64,000 bases of DNA from Platerodrilus igneus (taxonomy: Eukaryota > Arthropoda > Insecta > Coleoptera > Lycidae): positions 992,001 to 1,056,000 of the forward strand of contig JARFIW010000658.1 of NCBI GenBank assembly GCA_036346225.1, given 5' to 3'. This document shows positions 1 through 11,011 of this stretch, piece by piece; positions within the stretch are counted from its first letter, which is position 1; the number at the start of each line of letters is the position of its first letter. Under the pieces are notes generated by a model. It was not told the origin of the DNA. It saw only the letters and a list, made by a program, of their open reading frames with translations, and made no database searches. A program made the position numbers and the translations under genes.

Positions 1-1
1 A

Positions 2-478
2 TATGTTAAACTTCCGTTTCACAAAACCACAAAGGGTCTTGATAAAATATTCAAACAGTGTAATTTCAAAATTGCTTTCACTAATACTAATAAAATTAAA
101 GATTTGCTAGGTAATCCAAAAGACAAGGTGGAAAAATTGCAAAAGTCGGGGATTTATGAAATTAGTTGTGCAGGGCCAGGGTGTTTTCAAAAATATATTG
201 CTCAGACCAAGAGGAATATAACAACAAGATTTAAAGAACACATTGCTCACTTCAAATATGGTAAATATGAAAGGTCTCAGGTCGCCAAACATATATTTGA
301 AACCAGCCACCCCGTTAAACTAGAAAATGTTAAATTGTTAAAAGCGGTATGAACGTTTTCCTCCTTAAATACCTATGAATCAATTAAAATTGTTAAACAT
401 AAAGGACCCCTCTTGAACACCGATAAAGGGCCAATAGAGCCATCTGCTTTGCTTTCCCTATTGGTCAACAACCAATGA
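2..478 (+). pseudogene. Penelope-like element, C-terminal GIY-YIG endonuclease (partial, broken)
   Basis: This is the C-terminal end of a Penelope-like retroelement polyprotein, which carries a GIY-YIG nuclease after the reverse transcriptase. The reading frame is already open at the window edge, so the RT lies upstream. Seen directly: a GIYEI motif, then a degenerate YIAQTKRNITTRFKEH stretch where the family usually has Y(I/V)GQTKR, then a His-containing AKHIFETSHP segment and a tail with the typical TYESIKI and KGP..N motif. An in-frame TGA at 350-352 breaks the frame; coding sense resumes in the same frame to the TGA at 476-478. The copy is therefore inactive. The family call is firm; the exact clade is not. 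Confidence 0.85.
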
Positions 479-578
479 GAAAGCAAGATTAAACTGGTTC
501 CGCTTCAGTAGATTTAGAATTAGTATAAATTAAGTAGATTTAAGTTATAATGTCACAATTCACTTGTTTGTTGTTGAG

Positions 579-697
579 AACACTAGCCTGCGGGTGAGGA
601 GAATATCCTCGATAGTGTTTAAAGCAACAATATAGTAAATTGTAGGTTGGGAAGGTTCACTTCAGCCTAAGTGGTGAGGAGAATATCCTCTGAAGTG
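579..697 (+). other. Two tandem copies of a structured hairpin motif
   Basis: Two copies about 80 bp apart (579-619 and 658-697) share the core GGTGAGGAGAATATCCTC, in which GAGGA and TCCTC form a 5-bp hairpin over the loop GAATA. Around it, copy 1 has an outer 7-bp stem AACACTA/TAGTGTT and copy 2 has CACTTCA/TGAAGTG. The outer stems differ in sequence but both pair perfectly, and both keep the one-sided internal strand GCCT..G.GGT. That is the signature of a conserved RNA fold. They sit in the 3' non-coding part of the Penelope-like element, just upstream of the hammerhead motif. Function unknown. Confidence 0.55.
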
Positions 698-734
698 TTC
701 CAGAACAACAGCTAATTACTTTTTTATTACAGGT

Positions 735-780
735 TTTCTACTGATGATGACCACATAGTGGTCGAAATACGTATCTAGTA
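735..780 (+). ncRNA. Minimal hammerhead ribozyme motif of Penelope-like type
   Basis: The core CTGATGA (741-747) is followed by stem II GACCAC/GTGGTC (749-754 with 758-763) over a 3-nt loop, then GAAA (764-767), a self-complementary TACGTA as a minimal stem III, and TC before the TAGTAA strand that pairs with TTTCTA upstream as stem I (one mismatch). Penelope-like elements are known to carry such minimal hammerheads with very short stem III in their terminal repeats, which fits the position about 260 bp past the endonuclease stop. One extra T lies between CTGATGA and stem II, so activity is uncertain. Confidence 0.6.
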
Positions 781-1012
781 ATTTAAATATTTTTTGTGGT
801 TAAGGGTTTTTATTTAATTTTATTTATGCTTTTGAATGCACAAATGTTTACTTGCGATTGCTGTGCTGTATTTCATTTTGTAGTATGATCTCCGTTGAGC
901 CAGCTAGACAAAAAAAAGAAGATAAGATAGTACCTTAAAATCTCCCTTAGCCGTATTTTTGTCACAACACTCTTTTAGGTCCCACCCCACTCCAAAGAAA
1001 GGGTGTCACAGC

Positions 1013-1014
<2 letters not shown>

Positions 1015-1063
<49 letters not shown>
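1015..1063. repeat. (TA)n microsatellite
   Basis: Uninterrupted TA dinucleotides follow GTGTCACAGCAAT. A second tract lies 40 bp downstream. Confidence 0.95.
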
Positions 1064-1068
<5 letters not shown>

Positions 1069-1100
1069 TTTGTTGTACACAAATTCTTAATTGCGGACTT

Positions 1101-1103
<3 letters not shown>

Positions 1104-1149
<46 letters not shown>
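1104..1149. repeat. (TA)n microsatellite
   Basis: Second TA tract, abutting the dispersed repeat end that is also found next to the (TA)n tract near 63 kb. Confidence 0.95.
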
Positions 1150-1152
<3 letters not shown>

Positions 1153-1200
1153 TGCTATGATAATAGGGTTATTTAGGGGAATATAGGGTCACAAGGGTTG
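1142..1200 (-). repeat. Dispersed repeat fragment, matches 62945-62995 in opposite orientation
   Basis: Read on the minus strand this segment gives TTGTGACCCTATATTCCCC, then AAATAACCCTATTATCATA, then GCAAT and the TA tract. The plus strand at 62950-62995 has nearly the same order of blocks (TTGTGATCTTATATACCCTT, AAATAACCTCATTATCATA, ACAAT, TA tract). The repeat therefore includes the microsatellite as part of its structure. Confidence 0.7.
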
Positions 1201-3763
1201 TACACTCCGTGTAAACGACACCAAAATCTAGAAAATTAAACATTTTTATCATAAAGAGTACCCAATTCGCCAATTATACAAAAAGCAAACTGTATAAAAT
1301 TCACAACTAACTTTAATCAATGAAAGGAAGCTCATACTTCAAGAATTCAATCACACTTAGTAAGATAAATAACTTTGTACGCAATCAAATTCATTTTTAA
1401 GAATAGCAATGTATTCATAAGCTTTAAATAAATACGCATCAGGAACATCGAAAGTCAAACAAACATGAAACGAATTTTTTTTAAGCTCGACGGAATAATA
1501 ACCACGAATGCTCACAATAAACAGATCTTTCAAAAGAAACATGTTTTATAAACGCAGGAAGTAAATAAACGCATTTAATTTACATTATTATAAAATTTAC
1601 CTACGTGATCTTCAATATAAAATCAACACATAAACCCAACAGATTACGAAAACAAAAATAAGGAACTATACGTTGGACTACGTGCGATTTTAAGTAATAA
1701 ATTCTTATACAAATAAGAAGGCGCGACTTGAAGAGGTACAAAGTATCAGGGTCAGAAAAATCCACAATACAACATTTGATGTCTACGTGATTCCAAGATG
1801 CATTTTAACAAGTTATAGCATAAGTAATATCATGTAAAACCCAATGGTTGGACGTTAACCTAAATGTAACGCCTATACAATGAAGTAATAACATGATAAA
1901 CTTGGTAAACCAATTATAACAGGTGGGTTAGGGTACCTTTAAATAGCGCACAAGCTGATAAAGGGTCAGTTTTTCTACAACCAAGGCACGCGCTATACTT
2001 GTCTGAACCAAGATAGCATGCGAAGTTAAACTATCAAATTAAATAATAATATTTAAGTGAAAGTTGGTCATTGAAAATTTCAAAAACTAGTACAAATGCA
2101 AATATACAACAGTAATTTGCTGTTTACAGTTAAAACGTAAGTGTAAAATTCTAATTAAACAAAATCCTAAATATTTTATTAACATAGGGCACTAATTATT
2201 GAACTAAACTAAGAGTTGAACTAAGTATTGAACTAAGTAAACAACTAAGTGTTAAACTGGGCGCTTAACCTAACGTGATTCAATAAACAACTACCAAACA
2301 AAACAACAAGAAAATCTAACTGAAATCAATCCAAGGGTACTGGTAAACAGCACGCAGCGGCAGTTCTGAAAATTGGGGTGCATGCAGACTCGCGCATTCA
2401 CAACCAGGAGTTCAACAGGTCAGAGATAAAATTCATTAATAGCATAAGGCATTAATTTCTTTGTGAAAATTTAAATTTTGCATGTACTGTGATATTTATG
2501 TAAAGGGTCATTAAAAATTTTTGGTTGATACGTAGAAATTACGTAAAAGAGAAAGAAGATCATTGAACGTTCAACGTACTTCCAATAGTATACAGAGTTA
2601 TTTTTGCTGGCTTTAAACTGATCTAAGGGAGTCACAATTTGGGAGCAAACGGATTTATATTGTTACTTTGATTCAGGGGTTTTCTTAAATAGCGAATGAT
2701 ATTATAAAAGTTGTCTAGCTACAAATTGTACATATTTTGGTTATTATATAAGTTTTGGTTAAGTTTGTTTACCTTATTCAAGTGTTAGAGAAAAAGGGGG
2801 CAAAAACTTTTATGTTATCGTATCGTCGTGCACTCTGTGTGAGGTTAAAGTCAGCTAGTCGATGCATATAAAGAGAATTGCGTGAAATTTAAAATTTATC
2901 CTAGGTTATTTAGAGACACACAGCGGTGGCGAGCAGCAACGTTTAATTTGTATGAAAACTTTTTGGTCTTGGTCTATAAATCCTCAACATAAAGAAACAA
3001 ACTTGTTTCATTTGGTATATTTTTAATTAGTCACCACCATACGTAGGTTTTGCAACGTTATCTTGTATTTTTCAATAGTATAAAACTTTTTTATTTTTTT
3101 TCTGTATATATGATAGTATTGCAGATATGTGCGTATGGTGTTGGTGAATTAAAAAATATACCAAATGAAATAAGTTTATTTATTTATGTTGATAATCTAT
3201 TCACCAAGATCAACGGTTTTTTCCATTTATGCGAGCAACCCTGCTAATAATATTATTTGGATACAATTTTCAAACCGAATAATGCTTCCCAGTTATTCAG
3301 CATAGCTTTTGAAGCCTATTCGTAGAATTGTTGTATATTAAGGAAGAAACAATAGCTACTAGAACGGTAATAAGAACATAACCAATTTGGCCAGATATTT
3401 CGAAAAATAAAATTTGTAATTGTGTGCAGATTATAAAGATATTTTAAGCTTCAGCAGTTGTAGGCTTTGATGAAACTAAAAAGACTAGAACAACATTTAG
3501 CATAAAATCGCTTTATAACCCTTCCTCAAGTACAAATTTCAGCTCTTAGAGAATCTAAATTAATTGTATCTATTGTAATCGTTCTAGTTATTGTTTGTTG
3601 GAAACGTTGTAATTAAAATTCAACAAAGTGGTACGGATGGTGGCTAATGTCGAAAGCTCTTTGAAAATAGAAAACATATAATTGAAACGACCTTAGAAAG
3701 GAAATTGTATTATACAAATTACAGAAATAAAAATCGTTTCTGAATCTTATTAAGACCTCGAAG
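1201..3763. other. AT-rich non-coding DNA, no gene recognised
   Basis: No open frame here looks coding. The one compositional oddity is 2335-2425, clearly richer in G+C and open in one plus-strand frame (GTGKQHAAAVLKIGVHADSR region), ending AACAG before GTCAGA. No convincing acceptor precedes it, so I do not call an exon. Confidence 0.5.
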
Positions 3764-3767
3764 ATAT

Positions 3768-4432
3768 TGTAACGAAACCTCTATTTTCTATAACAATAGT
3801 ACTTTATTTTCAAACCGAATGTACAAGCCTTTTCAACAACTCGCTGCTACAATATAATTTCTAAAATTTTTCCTAAGGCTTTATTTTCAGATCCAATAGC
3901 TAAACAGCACAAATATTTTCTTTCAATTAAGATGCTATCTTCTAAACTACTTCCTAACGAAGCACTATAATTAACCATCCAATAACTAATTATTGATCTA
4001 TATACGAAGTCATATAATTAATTTATATCGAATAGGGCGGTTTATATTTACACTAATCTTTATCGACAGACATTTATGCTTTATGCTTTAAACTAAAGCA
4101 TATCGAAACTCATATCAAAGTTTTAATTAGGACTAGCGTTATATTCAAAGCTGCTATTAAAACTGAACTGCAGTACCTATGACAGCAATTATATACATAT
4201 TTAAAAACCGCTGGATTATTCTAAAATATACCATAAATTATACAAACGACGTTCTCGAATGTACCTATTGCAATCTAAATAACTTTTAAATGCAAAACCC
4301 TTGTACCTGTCAATCAATTCTATTTGAAGATGTCGTGCCACAGAGTTCCCACTAATTATCTTTTGTGTACAAATGCTTCCTTTACGGTCTAATGCAATTA
4401 TTCTGATCAGTGGCAGACTAATCGGCGCTACA
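3768..4432 (-). mobile_element. Solo LTR of the Ty3 family (copy A) with ATAT target duplication
   Basis: On the plus strand the segment starts TGTAACG and ends GCTACA, the reverse complement of an LTR running TGTAG...CGTTACA. It is collinear with the reverse complement of the LTR at 29034-29685: shared blocks include TTTATTTTCAAAC, TACAAGCCTT, TTTCTAAAAT and the end block ATTATTCT..TCAGTGGCAGAC. ATAT flanks it on both sides (3764-3767 and 4433-4436), a 4-bp target duplication. No internal region is present, so it is a product of LTR-LTR recombination. Confidence 0.85.
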
Positions 4433-4734
4433 ATATTAATCGTGGCAGAAGAATTCGAAGACCACGCAAATTTTCAAATATAAAAGCTATTATTGTTTCT
4501 TCCTTTTGATTGTAACTGCGTATAGTGTGTCTCATACACTAAGATCAACATGATCAAAACAGGACAACGTTTTCTAAATGACTAAAATTTATACGATGTT
4601 GACACTTCATTCAGAAATAAGTATTGTTAAATTATTGCGGCGGTATTTTGATAACTAAGTGAAAGGGGAAAGTAGACATTGTATAGGCAAATAATGATAA
4701 TAAATAACGATTACTTCAAAGCACTTACCTTTGT

Positions 4735-4920
4735 AAATATAGCAAAGCGTACCACATTTATTTTATTGCGGCCGTTTAGAACGGAAAACGATAGGAGACT
4801 TTCCTCATTTTCTCCATGGCAGGTAAGAAGACAGTTCTTGCACATGCGAAAAGACACAACATAGTTTATCTTTATCGCGGCACTTTTAATACACAGATGC
4901 GGTGTTTGAAGTAATTTCAC
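4735..4920 (-). CDS. Candidate minus-strand coding exon with CxxC motif
   Basis: Unrecognised. The minus strand is open across this stretch and stops at a strong donor, TTTACAAAG followed by GTAAGTG (the plus strand has CACTTACC at 4727-4734). The peptide contains MCKNCLLTC, a Cys pair spacing seen in zinc-binding domains, followed by a hydrophobic/basic segment, NKINVVRFAIF. A ZAD-type zinc finger is conceivable, but only one Cys pair is visible and the acceptor was not identified. A competing plus-strand reading exists (4780-4822, acceptor CGTTTAG, donor CAG/GTAAGA). At most one of the two is likely real; the minus one is longer. Confidence 0.3.
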
Positions 4921-6410
4921 GGTACATACAATATACCGGGCGGAGGTAAATAATTAACAAATTTTAAATGTTTAAAATAAGGCAGGCAGTAAACAATATA
5001 CAATTATATACGGAACAGGTATAGACTTGGTCAAATGTAATCTAAAGTATAAACTTGGCAACACTTTCTAAATAAGCTCACCAATACTAATGCTGAGAAA
5101 GATCATAGATTAGTTATGTTTTTGGAGTTCAAGTGCACAAACAGCCGCTTGAGACTAGTATGCTGACATAATGTAAAAACAAGTCAAAATCTAAGTATTG
5201 ATGAGTTTTTGGTGTTTCGGTTCTATTGCGCAATCGCCTTGTCCACCAAACAAACTTATTAATATTATGAAGTCAATAATAGGTGTTCAATTAGAGTCTC
5301 AAATTTGAATAGAAAAATCAATTATAAGGGTGAAGAAAGTGATACATGTTTTGTTCGAGTAGTAGACATCCGTCTGAAACCCATCCACACGGTGGAGCTT
5401 CTAAGAATTAATCTCTAGCTTGCTCAGATTGTAGTAATTTATACATACATTATGGTTTATATTACGAGTCAAATAAATATGTCTAATATTAACTATAATT
5501 ATCTACGGTAAGTCTTTGTTACAAACTGTTTTATATTATCTTCCTACTTACCGGTTATCTGCAGATGAACTCGGTAAAGTCCACGCTAAAAATTCTATTT
5601 TGATATAGTACCGAAAACCTCGACTGTACTGATAAGAATGATTGGCGACTAACTCAGTAAGACGAATGGGTAAGTGCCTGAAGAGAGTCTCAGATTGCTG
5701 TTGTGTGTAAAATACGTCTCAATCGAGAAGTTAGAGATATTTTTGGCAAAATTCGGAGAAATGAATTAAGACTGCAAATTCAAATTACTTGATTCGTTTT
5801 TCTCTAATTAACATATGTAACATTATCTTACTTTTAACCTTTAACTAGACTCAGAATAAGGGATCATTCTTTTTTAGTATAAGCATAAATTTAGCTGATG
5901 AGCTTTTTTCGTTCGAAGACGAAGTGCTCATAGACACGAGTATGAGGTCACAAGCGTCAGCCTTATACAATATTAATTAAAACAAATTAATCATAAAAAT
6001 GTACTTTAGTTATTGCAATTTCTAAACAGACTTTCGTCATCAATATTCGTGATGTTATATATTGGCACCGTTGCCACTATCAAAGTAGCTATTTTTCATA
6101 ACCACAATGACGCTGTTGGTATAATAGAGATATTGCAACTATTTAGTAGTTGGTAGCGGAATGAGTTTGTTACTTTTTAAAATGTAATTTATAGATTGAA
6201 TATATATTTACAAAAGTGCAGTTTAAACTATTTAATTTAATAATTTGAACTAGTGAGCATATTTTAAATATAATTGCGCGTTTTTAACAATGTCTCATTT
6301 TCCTAATTAAATACTAATAAGCACTTTAACTAAAGAAGGTTTTGAAGACAATAAAAGTGCAATCCGAAAATGATCAATTATATCACTAATGAAAAAAGTT
6401 TCTTTAATTA
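4921..6410. other. AT-rich non-coding DNA, probably intronic
   Basis: Nothing codes convincingly. A segment after TTATCTGCAG (5565) and before GGTAAGTGCC (5668) is bounded by splice-like sites, but every frame is closed, so it is not a coding exon. Confidence 0.5.
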
Positions 6411-6419
6411 ATTTCCCTA

Positions 6420-7060
6420 TGGTTCCATCTTTTTGTTTTGTTGATTGTTACTGCAATCTGAATCCCAGCTGCTTTTGTTGCTACTCTCATTCGCATTAAT
6501 GATCAACGGTACAACTGCAACATATCTTTCATCAAGCTTCTCGATCCCACTACTCTTTAATAATTGTTTCGGTATGTTGTACAGAATCTGCCCATACTTG
6601 AGGTGTTACAGTCACTAACGCTTCATGCCATACAGTTTTCTAAAAATCTGCCACCCCTACCAATATGACGATTAAAACAATTTTTAGCGCTATTCCAAAC
6701 GAGTTCGATTCGTTTGAAAATACCATGATAGGGGGGCAGTCTTAGTACCTTATGGCCATACTGTTCGGCTAAGTGATCAATTTCAAAAACTTTTGGTGGT
6801 TTGTTGCTAGAATTTAGAGAAATGTGTTAGTCAGCTACAAAGTATACCACAGTTTCTACTTACATTGCAACCACATGTAGTAAGTTAACTTTTTAAAGAT
6901 GCTACCTCAAATCTGATTTTATTTTTAAAAAGCCATTCTGCTATTTTACTTTTCTTCGGCGAAGTGCTTAGTATTTATTGTCCTTTAGTACGGATAAGAA
7001 TCATTATCCAAGAAAATTACAGATGGTACTTCTAAATTTTTTAGTAGTTGATTTTCAAAG
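6420..7060 (-). pseudogene. Tc1/IS630-type DDE transposase remnant with a short intron-like gap
   Basis: Cut-and-paste transposase, C-terminal half. Reading down the minus strand I see VIFLDNDSYP (the second catalytic Asp block, normally VDNASYH), SPKKSKIAEWLFKNKIRFE, then LAEQYGHKVLRLPPYHGIF and IELVWNSAKNCF (the block with the third catalytic Glu), then VTPQVWADSVQH and an acidic, Ser/Asn-rich tail ending KKMEP and a stop at about 6425. Stops and shifts interrupt it, e.g. a TAA after KKSKIAEW..LKS. Between the Asp and Glu blocks the frame is broken by about 57 bp that begin GTAAGT and end TTCTAG, exactly like a small spliceosomal intron. The N-terminal DNA-binding part may extend toward 7400 but is not recognisable. 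Confidence 0.75.
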
Positions 7061-7929
7061 CAACGAAAAAAAATTATCCTCATCGATATTCATAATTTTT
7101 TGTCAATGAACAAAAGATCAATTGACTCTAACAATAAAATCATCTGCATTGCCTGCATGCAACAATATGCACTTACAATACAGAATTATTTTCTACATTT
7201 ATATTATAAAATGCAAATCTCGCTAACCTTTATCCATCGACTCTTGCACTTTTTACATTTTTCAAATTGGTGTCTTGTCAAGAGCGGCTTTAGGACCATT
7301 TTGAAAAATCTATGTTTCTCTAAAAAAAACAAATAATACAAGCTCTTCTTATTCTTGAAGGTGAAGGGTTTGCTGTTTTTAACTACCTGTGACACAGCGG
7401 TTACGTGAACAGATTGATGTTTAAAGCAGCTGCTACATGCTAAAATAGAATCAATGAACTACATATTGAAATAAATAATTAAATTACCTCACGAACTACC
7501 GTACAAGGAGTAAATGGGCCGCCGTTATCAAATTAGCAACAAGTGGCGTCCCTCTACTTCCTAAACGTAAACCGGACATGGTTTATTCACCCAAACGAAA
7601 TAACTCTAGTCTGTTCTGAAAAGAACAATTTTAAAAGCAAGCAAGAATGCCGAACAAAAAGTACGTAAGAGGTTAATGACAACAAACAAAGACGACAACG
7701 AAAATCTAACATGCCCTATACAAGTAATAACTAAATGTCAACAAATGTACTAAATGAAGGCGACAACGTTGCAAAATTTATCAAACTAAGAGGGAAACTC
7801 TTTTTTCGAGTTAGAATAAGACAACGGTATCATTTGTTGTTGGTGTAGGTGTGACGTCATTTGTGCCGAAAGTTGGTTTAGAAATTGCAAAGACCTTAGA
7901 ATACTAAGTTACCACGGAATTATTATTAA

Positions 7930-8130
7930 CCTTAAAACCCGCCATAACAAATTTAACAACCGATGAGTATGAACAAAATAATCCTTTCATACATCAAAAA
8001 TGCATATAACCTAAAAATTATATTTCTTAAAGGAAATAACCTAACCCTATTGGTGAGATTTACCAATACAGACACTATTAAAACGAAATATGATTATAAA
8101 TATTTCAAAAGGACATCACAATTAGCCAGT
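7930..8130. repeat. Dispersed repeat, copy 1 (matches 32965-33185)
   Basis: Long collinear similarity with 32965-33185 in the same orientation, including TAACCTAAAAATTATATTTC and TAACCTAACCCTATT. No protein or terminal structure is evident. Confidence 0.75.
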
Positions 8131-9760
8131 ATTTACACGACTTATTTAAAACTAATTAAATGTGAGGCTAAAGCATGGTTTATATACAAGAGTAGTTTAT
8201 AAAACACGACTATGGTAGAAATAACTGATACTCTATAGTTGATCAGGGATGACAAAATCAACAATGATATAATTGTCTATATTTGGAAATGGTTCAGGTA
8301 ACTAATAACTGCAACATTTACATGTATAAACGCCAACCAGCTGGAATCAAGCAAATAAGTATCAACAAATGAAGGCCATCGAATAAAAACGAAAAAGAGG
8401 AGAATTCTGGATTACAACCATTATTTTAATGTCGGAGTCCTCTACAGTCAGAAAGAACTAATTGAACAAAATATATCTCCAAAACATCCGAAAAAAGTTG
8501 GTAGTTCGTCTATTTTTGAGCAATATTTCGTTTAACTATTTTGTATAAGATTCATTTTCCTGTCTTATATTCTAATCTCTCGTATTCCCTTTTTAACGGC
8601 TAATTTCACAAAGAGACTTAAAATATAGCGGTAAAACTAGCAAAGCAAAATTTGTAAGTATTACGGGGTACTTCACCCATGACAACCAATATAAGAAGAA
8701 TCATAAATTAAGTAATCAAAAAATGCGATGAAAGGTATCACCTAGTACTTCGTATGTAGTGGTCAATTTCAAGACTGGGTTAAAAATAAAATAAACTAAA
8801 AATTGAAAAAGAAACTAACTTATTATTAGACAGGGGGGGCACAATAGTTGATAAATGATGCGGGGGGGGCTTGGATTACCTACAGTTGTAAAATAGGACG
8901 CTATCCCACCCAAAATGGTCGGTAAGAGATACGTGTAGTATTTTTTTAGAACTGTTAACTTTGATTCAAAACAATCATCTACAGCCAAAAAACAAATGGA
9001 TAGATACAGAAATCAACAACATAAAATAGGTATTACCACGAACAGAAGTCGAACAATTTATGTTGCAAAGATCTAGGAGTTCGGGTGCTACATTTCAAAG
9101 GAGGTAATCTGATGAAAAATGTGAAGAGTTTAGAGATTACTTCTCCTATGTAAGCGAAAGAAAATTCCACCTAGTGATGTGGCGTTGAAGGAACTACTTC
9201 AGTCCTCAACAGAACCTCCTACTTTTAATTTAGAATACTTTAAAACCCGGCTAATAATAATTTTAATAAGCTAATAATTTTACAAATATGTATACTTATA
9301 TTTGTACAAACGCCATCGTGTCACCTCAGTAAACAAGAATAATATGGTCGGTCTCGACAGCCCACCTAGAATCAAATCAATTGCTTGAATACTCATTTTT
9401 CTTTGTCGCCATATCTACCACTTTCATTCGCCTACACACGTATTTAAATTTGATTCTGGCTTTTTTAATCAAACTTCACTTGCTTTTGAATGAAAAAGCT
9501 TTCTATAATTTGATCGTTTACTTAGATAGAAAATATATATTATAATGATCTAGCAGAGATTAACTTATAAAAAGTAAGAGACCGTTGCGTGGTATTACTT
9601 CAACCACGTTGATTTTCTTTTATAAATATCTTTTATGTGAGTAATAGCGACTGGGTTGATGCAATTGCAGTTCAAGCAACCTTAATGAAGGTGTAATTAA
9701 TTATACTAGTGACAGTTTAATCAATGTCCAAGCTACACAATAGAAATTAAAATCTGTAAG
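8131..9760. other. AT-rich DNA without recognised gene
   Basis: Two G7 homopolymers occur about 30 bp apart (8834-8870). Nothing else stands out. Confidence 0.5.
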
Positions 9761-9779
9761 AGTTAGCCCAGACAGTGCT

Positions 9780-9852
9780 GTCTAGGTGCAAGTCAGGGGA
9801 TGAGGACACGACCGTGTCGTTGCCATGTGAACGAGACAGAACGCGCCTAGAC
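9780..9852. other. GC-rich imperfect palindrome, possible structured RNA
   Basis: The outer arms GTCTAGGTGC (9780-9789) and GCGCCTAGAC (9843-9852) pair over 10 bp with one G-T. Inside lies a second perfect hairpin, GACAC/GTGTC over a 4-nt loop (9805-9818). The segment is strikingly GC-rich against its AT-rich surroundings. No known ribozyme core (no CTGATGA..GAAA) is present. It lies about 115 bp upstream of the exon at 9968. Confidence 0.45.
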
Positions 9853-9967
9853 TTTCTTTAAGTTGTAGAAATATTTTATAAATTCCATTCAACTTGAAAC
9901 TGAATATTAAATTTTCTGAATTGATTGTACAATTACTTACCTGTAATTAATCCTAGTTTGTTTTCAG

Positions 9968-10082
9968 CAGTGTAACCAGCACGGAAAAGACGATTATCCG
10001 AATTGGACGCGTGGCTCAATGGCAATGAGCAAACAAGGCTATGAATCCAAGATGAATGAAAACCAGCATCAAATGCAAAAAA
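9968..10082 (+). CDS. Candidate internal coding exon A, unrecognised host gene
   Basis: Flanked by TTTGTTTTCAG and GTAAGTAAA, both near-consensus splice sites. Only one frame is open across all 115 bp, and its codon content is richer in G+C than the flanks. The peptide runs QCNQHGKDDYPNWTRG, then SMAMSKQGYESKMNENQHQM: polar and Gln/Asn-rich. The acceptor is TTTTCAGCAG, a NAGNAG site that could give two isoforms differing by one Gln. It starts in phase 0 and ends with one base over, which fits the phase needed at 11604. I do not recognise the protein family. Confidence 0.55.
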
Positions 10083-10706
10083 GTAAGTAAATAAAATTCT
10101 ACGTTTGATTGTTTTTTATTTAAATTAAGTACAAACATAAACGCTGCTAAGAATGGACATTTATGGAATAATGATGTGCGCTGAAATTCTGAAAGCTCCT
10201 TGATGATCATTCACAAGTTGAACATTTGAAGATACCGAACTTCAGGACTAAGATTAGTTATAGAACTTACACAGAAAACAATTTTTCTTCAAACGCTTGT
10301 AATTAAAATTCTTTAAAATATGTCATACCCTGATTCACGAAAAGAAAGCCTATTAAACTTTAAAAGGGAACTGTAGATTTTTCTTTGTTTTAATAAAAAC
10401 GACGTGAAAAATATATCTATTGTATAGTTTACTTTAAACAAAAAGGAAACCACAGACAAATCTAATAATAGATAGCATAATTCCACTTAAGAAACATTAA
10501 AATTGTGTCTAGGTATACTTTACAGTTGCAATTTCGACCTGCTAGCAAACTTATCACACCTCGCTCGCGCTGTTTGTTTACTACATGGGGCGTGACCGAA
10601 AAAGTTCTTTATAATTAGTTTTGACCTCTGTTTACTACACAATAATTAACTAGTCAGATAAACTTAAAGGGCACCAATGTTAATTTAATTATTGTTAATT
10701 ACATCC

Positions 10707-11011
10707 GTGCATTTATATTTCCAATGCTCCACCAGAAGGTACTACATTGGCCAGGAGGCGAGTTTTTTGTTGCCTGGAAATTTAGAATTTTGCCGAACCC
10801 TTGCCGTTCCAAACAAGGTAGGGATCTTTAACGTGCGTGACAACACTCACACACGGGACCTCCATTTAACCTCTCATCCGAACGAGGGCGTAATTTTTTG
10901 TGAAAAATGCTCACCTGTCATTTTTCAAGCAGTCGGCCGTGTCGGGATTTGAACCCAGGACCTTGGGATCCGTAGTCTTACGCTTACTACATTGATCCAC
11001 GGCGACGCCCC
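10707..11011 (-). mobile_element. tRNA-derived SINE, copy 1, full length with 14-bp target duplication
   Basis: On the minus strand the element begins GGGGCGTCGCCGTGG, carries a tRNA-like head with a B box (GGGTTCAAATCCCG) and a decayed A box, then a body containing CACGCACGTTAAAGATCCC and a tail ending near GGAAATATAAATGCAC. It is flanked on both sides by the identical 14-mer TGTTAATTACATCC (10693-10706 and 11012-11025), which fixes both ends and shows insertion by target-primed reverse transcription. It is collinear with the copy at 24027-24318 and lies in the intron between exons A and B. Confidence 0.9.

Noticed and set aside
5894..5935. CTGATGAG followed by a hairpin, possible hammerhead
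   Set aside because: The required GAAA after stem II is absent (GAAG instead) and no stem III or cleavage triplet can be drawn.
10692..10952. Open frame on the plus strand
   Set aside because: It lies entirely within the antisense strand of a full-length SINE with target duplications.
10900..11010. Possible tRNA gene
   Set aside because: Only the promoter boxes are tRNA-like; the acceptor stem does not pair and the same body follows in other copies, so it is a SINE head.
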